In this document: positions 36,256-47,558 of the stretch, piece by piece | How positions within the stretch are numbered: position 1 is the stretch's first letter | Layout of the letters: every line of letters begins with the position of its first letter | Source: Diplosphaera chodatii | Taxonomy: Eukaryota; Chlorophyta; Trebouxiophyceae; Prasiolales; Stichococcaceae | Reading direction: 5' to 3' | DNA length: 64,000 nucleotides | Assembly (NCBI GenBank): GCA_032358165.1 | Contig: JAALGY010000057.1 | Span: 2,356,001-2,420,000, forward strand | Made by a program: the position numbers and the translations under genes | Notes under the pieces: generated by a model | What the model saw: the letters and a program-made list of their open reading frames with translations, nothing else | What the model was told of the DNA's origin: nothing | The model's database searches: none

Positions 36256-38715
36256 GCTGCAAGGCACTGTGGCCAGGCTGGGGCACTGCTTGCTGCGGTG
36301 CTGCAGCTCGGCCCTGCAAGGCACCTGGGGTGGCGGCCGCCGCCGCGCCGCTGCTGGCCGCAGGCAATACACTGAAGCGCTGGTCGTGCTGTTGCTGAGA
36401 CCGCCCGGCAGGCTGAGCAGTCGTTGCCTGCTGCGCTGCGCCACCGCACACTGCAGACTGTGCAGGTGCACCTGTTGCACGGTCCACAGGGACCTGAGCG
36501 GCACCAGAGCCGGCCCCGTGGTGCTGCTGTTGGTGAGTACTGCAACCGGCTGGTGACATGCTCACAGGATCTAACATGGCCGCTGAGGGCTGTCGGCATG
36601 CCTGCTGCTGCTGCTGTTGGTGCTGCTCCTGATGCTGGAAGCCGGGCTGCGCCTGAGCCAGAAGTTCATCCAGCTTCACCCTCCGCATGCGCCGCTGCTG
36701 CGGCAGGCGATGCTGCTGGCTGCGCTGCTGCGCAGGCGAGGCCTGCACCGGCTGCGGCGCGACTGCTGGGATGGCTGGCATCGCCGGCAGCGCTGCTTTG
36801 CCAGCACCTTCTGGCTGGTCTGCAACTGGCTGGTCTGCAAGTGGCTGGCGTCCAGCTGCTGACGCGGCTGGCGGCGCAGCAGCAGAGGCGCTGGGTGGCA
36901 GCATGGCATGATGCAGCGACCTGCTAGGCGGCGGCAAGCGCTGCAGCACCTGCTGCGAGAGCTGGTCTGAATTAGCGTCTGCCGGTACCTGTGCGTGCAC
37001 CGCAGCACCTGGCTGCGCTGCTGGCGCCTCTGCATCTGAATGCCGCCTCGCAGTGAGTGCGGGGCCGTGCGCAGCTGCAGCGTGCTGCTGCTGCGGCGGT
37101 GACGACGCCGATGCTCTGCCATGCCGGCTGCCCACCGGCACCGCTGCCTTGACCTGGCGCCGCTGCGCCACGGAGGCCTTCGTGAGGGGAGGCCGCTGCT
37201 GCTGCTGCGTCGCGCCTGCTGCGGGACTGGCAGGGGCTGTGGCCGTGTCGGCTGCTGACTGTTGCGGCTGCACAGCGCCCGGCGACTGCGTACGTGGCAA
37301 GGTCCAGCCCGACGCATGGGGGTCCTGCATCACCGTTGGAAGCATGGGTGGTGTGCGGCCATGGCCAGACAGACGCAGCGTAGACGGGGTCCGAGCATGC
37401 GCTGTGCTGGCAGGCGGCAACCTGACGCCAAGACCAGCAACTGGCCCAGGTTTTATGTCGTTCAGGGCTGCAGCACGGCGCCGCGTGGCTGCCAGTCCAG
37501 GGCTGATGCTGGGGCTGTCGCTCTTGCTGCCTCTCCTGTCCATGCTGCGAGTCAGGCCTGCTGGCAGCTCATCGTCATCGTCCTCGTCAGACGAGCTGCT
37601 GAGGACGATGACCTCAACTGCAGGTGGCACCACCCCTGCTGAAGTGCTGGCACGCTGCGAAGCGCCCAGCTGGGAAGTGGTGGGCCTTGTGAGGGATGAC
37701 GCTGCAGCCGAGGGGACTGGCGGCCCCGCCGCTGAACTTACGCCTGCGCTGGCCAGCTGTGTGACCATGTGACCATGTGGGCGGCTTCCTGTTCCTGGCG
37801 ACTGCAGGGGTGGCTGGGGGTGCGGCTGCTGCAGGGAGGCTGCCGAGGCGGCAGACTCCTGAGCATCCACCATCTCCGCATCCGACTCCTGGCCTCTGCC
37901 ACTGGCAGGCTCGTCACACCTACCAGCAGCAGCCTCGGCAGGGATGGCAAGGCCAACAGCAGGGGCTCCCCCCTGAGGCATGCGGTGCCGTTCAGCAGCA
38001 GCTGCACCGGGTGATGCCTGTGGCTGCGTGTGCGGCACTGGCCGCCTGCTGCGGCTCTGCTCTGGCAGCTTCCGCTTGATGCCTGCCCGATGCTGCTGCT
38101 GCTGCCGCTGCTGCCGCTGCAACGACGGCAGCATGCCTGCCGCCTGCTCTGTGCCTTGCACATGTTGCTCTTCATGATGGTGCTTGCGGTGCGCCGTTGC
38201 CTTGCACTTGCCCTGTATGGCTTCGCCTGCAGGCCTACTCCGCTCCGGTAGCCCCTGTTCTGCGTCACCTGCGGCACAAAACACGGCAGTTTCGACTGCC
38301 TGACGTGCAGGCCGTCCATGGCCGGGATGGCAGTTTGAAACTTGGCGCATGATCCTACCTGCAAGTTGACGGGCACCGGCTGGGGCTTGCTGCTGCCCTT
38401 GAGGGCCCAGGTGCACACCAGGCTGCGCTGGTGTCTCGTGCAGGGAGTAGCCCAGGCTGCGATGCGCCTGCTGCACCGCTGCACCCACCTGAGACGCTAC
38501 CTGAAGGGCGCATCGTGTCTCCTCCTGCACACCAACCCCAGGCCGTCAAGACCTCCTGTCAGGCCACAGCGATCGAGCACCAACACAGCATGCAAGGTAC
38601 AATCATATGGTACCTGCAGCTCTGCTGCTGCATGCGCGGCGTCCGCCTGGAGCTGTGCAAGAGACATTGATGCGGGACCCTCGTGTGTCGCGCAGCCTTG
38701 GGGCAGTGCAGGCAT
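33837..38715 (-). CDS. Large low-complexity protein with SIM-like motifs and C-terminal J-like (HPD) segment
   Basis: I do not recognise this as a named protein. The first exon (ATG 38715, or in-frame ATG 38667) ends ADAAHAAAELQ and joins in phase to a very long open frame (about 38506-35981) rich in Gln, Ala, Pro and Ser, with a Q11 run. Two acidic motifs stand out: VEVIVLSSSSDEDDDDE (about 37625-37575) and DPVTLSSDSGDD (about 36125-36085). Both resemble SUMO-interaction motifs (hydrophobic core, then Ser and acids). A further exon group (about 35873-34990) opens with QRTLSSLFK, a PIP-box-like string. Coiled-coil exons follow (EEARRLKLQRRTAAEAQRRA, about 34910; ERLEGHRRETDARAALSQQR, about 34735). 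The C-terminus reads TLPRVLRALRQPIDG, KKALIKFHPDRYHSA with the HPD tripeptide of J-domains, then EAEEIFKIISKVPL. The two halves may be separate genes, with the break near 35,950. Confidence 0.55.
36221..36253 (-). repeat. (CTG)11 trinucleotide run encoding poly-Gln
   Basis: Eleven perfect CTG triplets on the plus strand read as CAG on the coding minus strand and encode eleven glutamines inside the long open frame. Shorter interrupted CTG/CTC stretches flank it. Confidence 0.9.
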
Positions 38716-39179
38716 GTTCTCCACGGATCATGTGGCATCGCACTGCCGTCCGACTCTGTACACCACTTGCAGACCTTTTGAAATTAACGGGATGCACCAG
38801 GGATGGCAGATGTTGCTGCAGCCAGAAATATCTGCAGCATTTCGCGACGCCTTCAGCGAACAGCAAGCCTGCAAACAGATGCTACGGATGTAGCCACATA
38901 AGGCAGAACCTCTGCACCGCAGGGGTGCATGCTGCAGACTTAGCCCAACTGCACGTGCATGCATGTGCAGGCCATTGGCCCCACAGCCCGGATCCCTGGG
39001 CTCAAGGGGCTCAAAGGCCCCACTTGCGCTGTTTGGCGACTCTATATGCTGCCTGAACACATCTGGCCGTATCCTCATGGCAAGAGGGTGCCACAGCTGT
39101 GATTGAACTATTGGCGTCAGACAATAAGACCATCGCTGAACAAACACCAGGTAGAACTGGCGATTGAGCATCTGAACCA
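38716..39179. promoter_or_regulatory. Divergent region, SIM/HPD protein / TECR
   Basis: This gap of about 460 bases lies between divergent start codons. No exon with a signature was seen on either strand. It is presumed to hold both promoters. Confidence 0.4.
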
Positions 39180-40751
39180 ATGAAGGTCGATGTGCAGTCA
39201 CGTTCTGGGCGATCACTCATCGATGGCGGCCTCACGCTGCCAGATCAGGCAAGTGCTTCAACCAGTTGGCTCTTCAGCCAGGTAGGCTGCAGGCATCATG
39301 ATGGATCATGTTGTTCAAGACGGTTTCTGACACACGCTTTGATACCACAGGCTACAGTTGCGGATCTGAAGACCGCGTTTGCAAGGGCAAAGCCGAAGTT
39401 CTATTTGTCCCGGCAGCGCTTCACCACACAGCCGACAGGTCAGGCGCCCCGCGGGGAGCCGCTGACAGCAGACAGCCAGCCGCTGTCTGCCTACGGCGTC
39501 TCAGACGGCGCCACGCTGATCTTCAAGGACCTTGGGCCGCAGGTGCGTGTGCATGCCCAATTCCGCATCCCTCTGCACCCTGCAAGGAAACAGGCAAATT
39601 CACAGGCATGTAGTCTACATCACACTGTGGTTGTGACCGCAGATTGGATATGCCACCGTGTTCTTCTGGGAGTACTTCGGCCCGCTGGTGCTGTACGCTG
39701 CCGTGTACTTCCTGCCAAGGTTGGCGTACCCAACAGCCAGGCGAGCCTGCTCAGCAGTCCTGGAGCAATGCACTTCTTCTGTCCCTCATCAATGGGTGCC
39801 GAGAAATGGATGTCTCCCCGACGCCTCCCTGACGCTGCTGTCAGCGCACTTGCCGACAGGTATCTGCCAGAGAAGAACTTCACGCAGAAGCTGGCGCTCG
39901 CTTTCTGGGTGTTCCACTATGCCAAGCGGATCCTCGAAACCTTCTTCGTGCACAGGTGGGTCTAACCATGTGCCTTGTCAGCAGCCGCATCGGTGTCCTG
40001 GCTGTGTCACTCGTGTCAAGGCTGAGCTATCGTGACCAGTGCAGCACTGTGCAGCACTGATTTTCCACAGGTTCAGCCACGGCACCATGCCGGTCTTCAA
40101 CCTGTGGAGGAACTGCAGCTACTACTGGGCCTTTGGAGCCTACATCTCGTGGTTCATCAACCACCCGCTATACATGCCTCCGGATGTCAACCGCACTATT
40201 CTGCTGCTGACGCTTGGCTTCTGCTGCGAGCTGGCCAACCTGAAGTAAGCGCTGTGCAAAATGCTTCTGCTAACTGAAGGACAGTGGAGCAATGTGCAGC
40301 GATATCCTGAAGACCTGGTCGTCGCATGACAGATATCTTCCTGCACGCAGATGCCATCTGATTCAGGCAAACCTGCGGCCTGCTGGGTCAAAGGAGTATG
40401 TCATCCCAAAGGGCTTCCTGTTCGACTATGTCACGTGCGCCAACTACACGGCCGAGATCGCCGCATGGCTGTGCTTTGCCCTGGGCACGCAGACACTGGC
40501 TGCGTTCTTCTTCGCGGCAGCCGGCACCTGCCAGATGGTGCCGTGGGCCATCCAGAAGCACAAGCGGCTGCGGAAGGTGGTCATGTTGTTGACTTGTGTT
40601 GGCTATCATCTGTGATCGTCTCGGCATGATGACAGCTGACGGTGTGCAACCAAGGTCATTAGGCCTCATGTCATTTGTGCAGACATTTGACGGCAAGGAT
40701 GGCCGGCCCAAGTACCCCCGCCGCTGGATCATCTTCCCATTGCTGTTCTAG
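39180..40751 (+). CDS. TECR: Very-long-chain trans-2-enoyl-CoA reductase (TECR/CER10/TSC13)
   Basis: This ER membrane enzyme performs the last, NADPH-dependent reduction of very-long-chain fatty acid elongation. Exon 1 (39180-39248) reads MKVDVQSRSGRSLIDGGLTL then PDQ. The next coding exon starts at 39351 with ATVADLKTAFARAKPKFYLS, completing the family's ubiquitin-like N-terminal domain (RQRFTTQP, YGVSDGATLIFKDLGPQ). The reductase part shows YATVFFWEYFGPLVLYAAVY (about 39648), KNFTQKLALAFWVFHYAKRI (about 39874), LETFFVHRFSHGTMPVFNLW (spliced, about 39937/40072), YWAFGAYISWFINHPLYMP (about 40123), GFLFDYVTCANYTAEIAAW (about 40411) and the end KDGRPKYPRRWIIFPLLF. The last exons match the steroid 5-alpha-reductase C-terminal domain. 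The first intron has either a GC donor or an alternative GT donor 33 bases downstream. TGTAA occurs at about 40818 and 40916. Confidence 0.94.
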
Positions 40752-41232
40752 GTTTTCGAGGTTGCTAACATCGCTGGTCGTGCTGAGTAAGACGGAAGGG
40801 AGGCAGAGAGCGGAGGGATGTAAAGCCATCTCAACTGCACACTTGGTTGTGTCAGCAGGTTGGGAAGCCAAGCCGTCTGTTGCTGCTGGTGATACCACCA
40901 CATCAGTTGCGACGCTGTAAAGCCTAGCAGCCAAACCTCAGATCAACCCATCGCCTCAAAAAAGCAGCACAGATGCACCATGTCGATTCTAGTCGTGCTC
41001 CAAGCTGGCAGCTGCCAAGTTCCTGCTCTCGTTGTCAATGGTTGCAAGGCATCCTAATCTGACTCAACTGAAATACGATCACCATTAGGCCCCACACCAT
41101 TAGGCCCCACCGCAAGTCATCCAGATGTTGCTGTCACACGCACCCCACCATCCTGTCGCCTTTCATGCAGTCCACTGCACACCAACACACGACAGTGTGG
41201 TCGCCATGCTGACACGGTGGCAGACGCACGTT
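40752..41232. other. Convergent intergenic region with a 15-base tandem repeat
   Basis: No coding exon is seen. ACCATTAGGCCCCAC occurs twice in a row at 41081-41110. TGTAA signals near 40818 and 40916 could end the TECR transcript. Confidence 0.4.
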
Positions 41233-44200
41233 TTACGTGATGCCAGGGTGAGCAGCATCTTGGCGTAGCATCGGGCAAGTCGTACCCATGTGCCCGTAAG
41301 GTGTGTTAATAGTTGTGGCGGTGATGAGGGGCAGGTGGGGCAGGTGGCCGCCGTCGCTTGCGCCGCTGTTCGTTGGAGACGGTTCCTCGAACGTCACATG
41401 TTGGCCCCCCTTGCGGCTGGAAGCGCCACCTGCAGTCAGGCGGTGGCCAGAAGGTGAGAAGTGCCATCCTGTTTTCTGCGGCAAAAATCTGTGAAAGATG
41501 TGCAGTGCCTCAGCTCCACAGGTGCTGCAGCCGCAGGCAGCACCTGCGCAGCGCTCTGCAGGGCTGACGCCGCTCCGGTCCCCCTCGTTCTGCTGCTGCC
41601 ACTGTGCCAGCGCTGCTGCAGACTGCATTTGCAGGCAGCACAGCGAAGTGAGCGGACGAGCTCATTGCCAGGCTTGTGATGGGTGGGGATAGACCACAGT
41701 GGTCGACAGGCAGATGCAGAGGTGAGCCGTGCATCCAGCAGCGCATGTGCCTTCCATACAGGCATGTGTCCGAGTCGTTGAAAATCAGTCGCACGTTCAT
41801 GGCAGCTGCTGGCGCCTGCTGCAGCATCGGCAGCCAGACAGGGTGGATTCCCAGCTCCCGCAGCGCTGCTTCCTGCATGGAGTCATTCAAGCAGCTCAAC
41901 AGGGCGCAGAGCCAGCATACCGGCACATCGGTCACCGGGTGACTTGATGTTGTGTGGCAGCATGGAGTGCCATGCGCAGCTCGAGCAAATGCGTGCAGAC
42001 CGCTCCCATCACTGGTCAACAGTCGCAGCCATCATGCAAGCACTGCATCTGATGACGTCAGCCCCGTGTTCACGCCAGTCAATGAGTGCACCTGCCGCGC
42101 AGCTCCCTGCTGCCCGCCACCGCTGCTGCTGGTGGACAGCCGCCGTCGCTTGCCGCGCCCGCTGCAGCCGTCATCGCTTGTGATGCCCTGCACAACGCAT
42201 TTTGATGCACTCGGAGCGGAGAATCCTGGGTGTTGTGGCCGCCTTGACATCACAGACCAAGCCACCTGCGATGCGCAGGCCTACCCTACCCCAGCGTGGC
42301 CAAGGTGGCACTTCTGCTGGAAACTGACGCAGCGGGCGGACGCACCGGCTCGGGCGAGAAGCGGTGCGGGCGGCTGGTCTGCCGCGAGGGGCGCTGCACA
42401 TCCGCGCCCGCGGGCGGCAGGGTCCAGGCGGGGTCGATGTGCAGCGGCGTCTCGGCGGCGCCGTGGGACGTGTTGAGCCGCGGCTCCGGCGATGCAAACA
42501 TGGGCGCCTGCGTGGCAGCAGTGCAGCTGCTCAGTGGTGCCAGGACAGGTCAGTGCTGAAGTGCATGCTGTTGGATCATTGTTGCAGGAAGGGCTCTCAT
42601 CTGCGAGCAGGTAGTGTAATAGTAGCCACACCGCAGTAGGTAGCAGAAGGCAGATCACGCACCAGCACGGTCGCTGGTGTGGCAACCTTGCAGGGTTTGC
42701 GCTGGCGGCGACGGTGACTCGCGGCTGAGGCAGGCGCCGGGTCCGCTGCTGGTGTGTGCAGGGGCATGCCCGCCGCAGCAGACGGCGCAGCAGCGGCAGC
42801 AGCGAGTGCGAGGGATGACTGGTGTGGCGGCGCCGTGTCAGCCGCTGCTGGTGTGGCAGCGCTGCTGGCGGCGCCGCCGCCGCCGCGGGCAGAGCGAGGG
42901 GCACGGCGGACGGTGCCGGGTGGGCTGCACCCTGCCACCTCTGCTGCAGCACAGTCCGGCTCCGTGCCATCACCTGCATTGAAAGGACTGAGGCAGGTGG
43001 ACTGAGGGTGGACTGAGGCATAACTAATTAATAATAATAATCATAATAATAATGATAATAATATGCTAATTTCGGAGTTGCAGGATCGTGACGCCTCAGA
43101 TGAGCCATCCCTTGGTGCCCAGCGTTTCTGCACAAGTTTTGGCCGGCTGCTGGCAGATCATACACCGCACCTGGCGTCATTGCAGCGGCAGGGGTGGCGG
43201 CATCTTGGGCTGCCTGTGGCAGGGGTATCCGCATACCGTGCGCGCCCACGTCGTGTGCATTGAGCGCCGCAATGGTCGCATCATCGACGCCCAGGCGGGC
43301 GAGGCCCTTGGCCACGGCAGGGAAGGTGCCGATGGACGCTCGGCAAGCACCTGTACATTGGTTGCTCATGGGCTCAGACTCCGCCTGCAACCTGGCATCA
43401 TGCCAAAGGTGCAATCAGGGTAGCAGGTGGTAAGGCAGCAGCAAGACTTGATGTGAAACCTTCCCACTGCACCAAGGCTGGAGCGGCTGCCGCACAGCTG
43501 CAAGTGTGACTGAGCAATGAAGCGTGATGTGGAGTGGCATCTGAGAGCATCACCCTTGGCGAGGGCGCCACCGGAGACGAGCAGCGCCATCTCGGGGCGC
43601 GAGGCGGACCGCACCAGCCCGTTCACCGCCTCCGCCGCCCGGATCATCGCCAGGTAGAAGGCGCTTGTGCGGTCGGTGTGCGGCACCAGGGCCACCTGGC
43701 ACAGTGACAGATGCTGTCAGCGCTGACACCGGAGCTCATCGCACCAGGCACCATTGCAAAGGCAGAGGCACATTGCTTTGCATGATGTGCAGCTGTGGAC
43801 GACATGCAGCTTTGGTGGGGATCCTCGTGCACAACAGGTCACTCAGACGCGGGCTCAGAGTTGCAGGTGCCACTTAACGCAGCTGTCACGACAGCAACCT
43901 GCACTTGACACCTGACGCACCATGCAGCATGCAGCTCATGAGACCGCACCTGCACTTGGCGCAGCGCGAGGGCGGGCTGGCCGTGGGGCGCGCCGCCGAG
44001 TCGCGTCAGCCGGAAGGGCGCCCGCCCAGGCGCCTCCACCAGGACCTGCACACATCACACATGCATCCACTAGGGTCATCACGCATCTGCAGCTGCACTG
44101 TTCAAGCATCCCAGCCTGCTCAAACTATATGTCCTTCCAGCTGCCTCTGCTTATGTAGCGCACTGACCCGCTTCTCCATTGTGAGCAAAGCCAGGGTGAC

Positions 44201-47031
44201 CGCCAGCACAGGCTGAAGGTAGCCGCACACCTGCTGCACGGTCGTGAAGTCGCCCGGCAGCATGGCAGCTGCGGCGTCCCGCGCAGCCGGCTCCCCCCGC
44301 TCCGGCCACTTCGGAGGCCGCCCGGGTCGCTTGGCGCTGCCTGCGGAGTACGAAGTCTGCACTCTGGATTTTGTCCCTTCCAGGGTGTGCATTGACAGTA
44401 GGAGTTCTGATCGATCACATGCAACAGGACAGGTTGTTCCAACACACCAACGGTGTTCGGAAGCAAGTGTTGGACGCGGGCAGGCCGCACCTGATGCAGC
44501 TGGCGGATTTTCTTTCTTGACGGGCGCGGTGCGCCGGGACTTCTTGCTGGGCCGCGATGCAGCGGCTTCATCTGGCACAAAGTCGACGTCTGCAGCTGCC
44601 ATCGCGGAGCGTGCCTTGAGCTTCTCTGCAGACCAGGCTTCATCCGAAGTCAGTGGTCGCTCACCAAGGCAGACACATGGCAAATGTGTAGCCTTCCCTG
44701 GGTGTTGGGGCGAAACTCATCATCAAGGTGCAACCATTCCCAGACTCATGTTGAAAAGCTTCAGGGAGCATTTGACCTTGCTGTGTTGTGGCCCGCGTAG
44801 TGGGCGAGCCCGGCGTCTCGAGGCCCAGCTCCTGGCCGTCCAGCGACTTGCGCTTCCTCCTGCCGCCGCTGCAGGTGCCGCACAGGTCCTGGCCTGCAGG
44901 AAGGGTGACATCACATGTGGCGAATGCACCCACCATTACTAGTAGCTAATAACTGCTAAGTTTCCGGTCATTCCCTGGGCCCTGCTGGCTGCAGACGGCT
45001 CGAATGCTCAGATACGGTGTCTTGTGTCTTGTGTCTACCAATCAGATATATGCAAACTGACGAGCTGTGATCACCTGTGGCGGCAGCGGCGCCCTTGATG
45101 TCCCGGCCGCAGGCCTGGCAGGCGGCCGCTACGGCCGCGGCGGGCGTTGGCAGGTGCCAGCGCGCCATGGCGGCGGCGCGGTTGCGCTCGCTGATGCTGG
45201 CGCTGCCCTGGGCCTTGCTGGGAGCAGATTTGGGCGCCGTCTGCACCTTCGGCAGCGGCTGAGGCTCCTGCAATGCATAATCATGATAACCATGATGACC
45301 ATGCATGCATCTTGTCAATGGTGAGTCGCGAGTGCAGCTGCCTGGCTAGCAAAGCTGCTCATAGGCAGGGCACCACGAGCGGAAGCTGCACACCTAGACT
45401 TTGCATGCAGTGGTGTCGGAAGGAACTCACCCTCCGTGGTTTCGGGGCAGACAGGAACATGAGCTGCCGTGCATCGTGCGAGGTGGCCGGCGAGATGGGG
45501 CCCCGGTTGGAGGGGCGCATGCGGTTTGCTGGCGTGTGGAAGCCGCCGGCCTCTGTGGCAGGGCACAATCGATGCTTAGCCCACATCCGTCCGCTGTCCA
45601 AGCAGTAAGCCGAGTGGCTTGTGCTGCGCCATGCTCTTGCACAGCAGGCGAGACCCCGGCCCATGCATCCCAGGCTGTGCCCACGCTGGCGACAACAAGG
45701 ATGGCACACCTGCGCCGGGTGACTTCAGGGGCGTCATGCCGCTGCGGGTGCGGACGGGGGAGCAGGCGACATCAGGCGCGCGGGGCGACTTGAACAGCCG
45801 CGGCGGCGTCCGCAGCTGCTGCCGCGCCACAGCTTCGGCGGGCCTTGGTGATGGCTCCGGGGTGACTTCCCTGAACGGCCTGCACAAATGCAGCAATGCT
45901 CTCACTTGCTGTGTGTGTGCGGTCAACACAGTGTGAGAGGTTACATGTGCTGCTTGGTGGGAATGCTGAGGAAACTGCACTTTCACACAAGCATCTGCGA
46001 GAGTAGCTTCTGGAGCTTGCAGAGCAATGTCTGTACACCATTGCTCAGGGACGTACCGGCTGCCACACTCGAAGGCATGAGCGTCTTCAGGAATTTGTGG
46101 CAATGGCGTCCGTGCCTCAGTCGGAGGCGGCGATGGCAGCACAGCGCGCAGACCCCTGCTGTCTGGCGTCGCCAGCGGCGCTGCGATTGGCAGTGCTGCC
46201 AACGGCTGCCGAGCTGGCGGCGAAGCCATTTTGCGCGGTGTGCGGCGCGGCGAGCGCATCGGCATGCCGTGTGGCGTCCCGTGGCTCTCGTGCACTGTCT
46301 CGTTCTTCAGGCCACAGGTGTTGCACAGCACTTTCGGCCCTGTGACACGTTTCTTCGTGCATCATGATGTTGTTAAACCATGCTCCATGTGCATATGGCA
46401 CTGTTGCAGATGCATGGTCCTCAGCTTTTCGCACAATATTCAAGTGCCAAGTACACGGTGCGTAAGCCATTGCATGTATCACCTGCGAGGGCTGCCGGCT
46501 GCCAGATTGGCGTGACTGCGATGCCACAGCGCTGGCAGGGCTCATGTGGCTGATGGTTGGCCTGAGCATCGGGAGACGCCGCAGCGCCCTGGAAAAGTCG
46601 CACATGCATGCTTTAACCTCATTCGTGGTCTGCCGGCTTCAGCATGCAGACAGTCGCTGTCAGCACCCGTCATGCATTTCGGCGTTAAGCAGTGCATGCA
46701 AGTCCAAAGGACGATTTGTGCCGCAACACGCCGCAGATGCATCGTTGATCACGTTACAACATACACGCATGCTAAACAGCACAACGCAGGCTGTCTGCTG
46801 CAGTCTGGTCCCTTGTGCCAAGAATCCAGCTGCAGGGATGTTCAAAATCCGGATTCGCACCTTCAGCTGGCTGCAGACCCGGCGCGCCCTGGGCGACGCG
46901 AGACTTCCGGCTTGGTGTGTGCTGCATCCTGTTTCGGACTGGGTCATCGGCTCCGCTGCGCCCTCGTCTTGGGCAGCGCCTTTGGAATTTGGCGAAACTG
47001 GGCAGCGGGCCCGTGTCCGAGGCGAGTGCAT
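41233..47031 (-). CDS. GATA-like zinc-finger / AT-hook nuclear protein
   Basis: This is a multi-exon gene and a likely DNA-binding regulator. Exon 1 (47031-46861) and exon 2 (46588-46483) join in phase. Exon 2 then joins, with one base left over, to GPKVLCNTCGLKNE near 46330. The result is CQRCGIAVTPIWQPAALAG followed by PKVLCNTCGLKN. That is a GATA-type finger (CxxC-x19-CxxC with TPIW and LCNTCGL); the usual spacing is 17-20. A TP/SP-rich stretch follows (MRSPRRTPRKM; LFKSPRAPDVACSPVRTRSG). A second Cys cluster is CQACGRDIKGAAAATG (about 45115) continuing in LCGTCSGGRRKRKS (about 44890). A basic patch (SRPSKKSRRTAPVKKE, about 44550) and an AT-hook, KRPGRPPKWP (about 44330), come next, then DFTTVQQVCGYLQPVLAVTL. 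Exons below about 44 kb (for example RLTRLGGAPHGQPALALRQV and RTSAFYLAMIRAAEAVNGLV) are less certain and could belong to a second gene. Confidence 0.6.
43028..43063. repeat. TAA/ATA microsatellite
   Basis: An interrupted run of TAA units (ATAATAATAATCATAATAATAATGATAATAATA) lies within a probable intron of the minus-strand zinc-finger gene region. Confidence 0.85.
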
Positions 47032-47558
47032 GATGCTCTCAGCGCCAGCCGTGCTGTATGTTATACGCTGTTGGATGAGAGATACTAGAGCTGGCGCGGC
47101 AGGCTGCGTGAAGCAGAGCCGTGCGAGCTGATCAGCCGGGCACCTGCCCTGTCATGCAAACATCATGCACCCCGTCGAATGTGAGTAGACAGCCACGGGG
47201 ACCAGTTGCGTCGCTGCAAACATGCGCAGCGGCCCCAAAGAGGCAAGCTGCAGGTTGTGTAAAGACTGGTGAAGAGGTGCTGACAGTGGACGCATGCAGT
47301 AGATGAGCTTTGATCCCTCCTGTCGCTCAAAACTTCAAACTTCGAATAGTGCTACAGGGTGCTGCAGGCGCTTCGCCTCAGCGCTCGATGTCTTGATGCT
47401 GCAACAGCTTTCGCTGCACCGTGGCATAACATATTGAGACATGCCTTGTAAATGCTGAGTCTTACGTACATCTTGCCAGGAAGGAAGGCAGTCGCTGAGC
47501 ATATACTTGCATAGTCAGATTGCTGAGTCTGAGCAGCTCAGCAGCACGCGCCCCCCGG
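47032..47558. promoter_or_regulatory. Divergent region, zinc-finger gene / Lunapark
   Basis: This gap of about 527 bases lies between divergent start codons. It includes a short AT-richer patch near 47320-47470. No coding exon was seen, and it is presumed to hold both promoters. Confidence 0.4.

Noticed and set aside
36053..38530. Idea that the long Gln-rich frame is a prion-like or plant Mediator subunit
   Set aside because: Poly-Gln and Ala/Pro content alone is not diagnostic, and no Mediator domain is visible.
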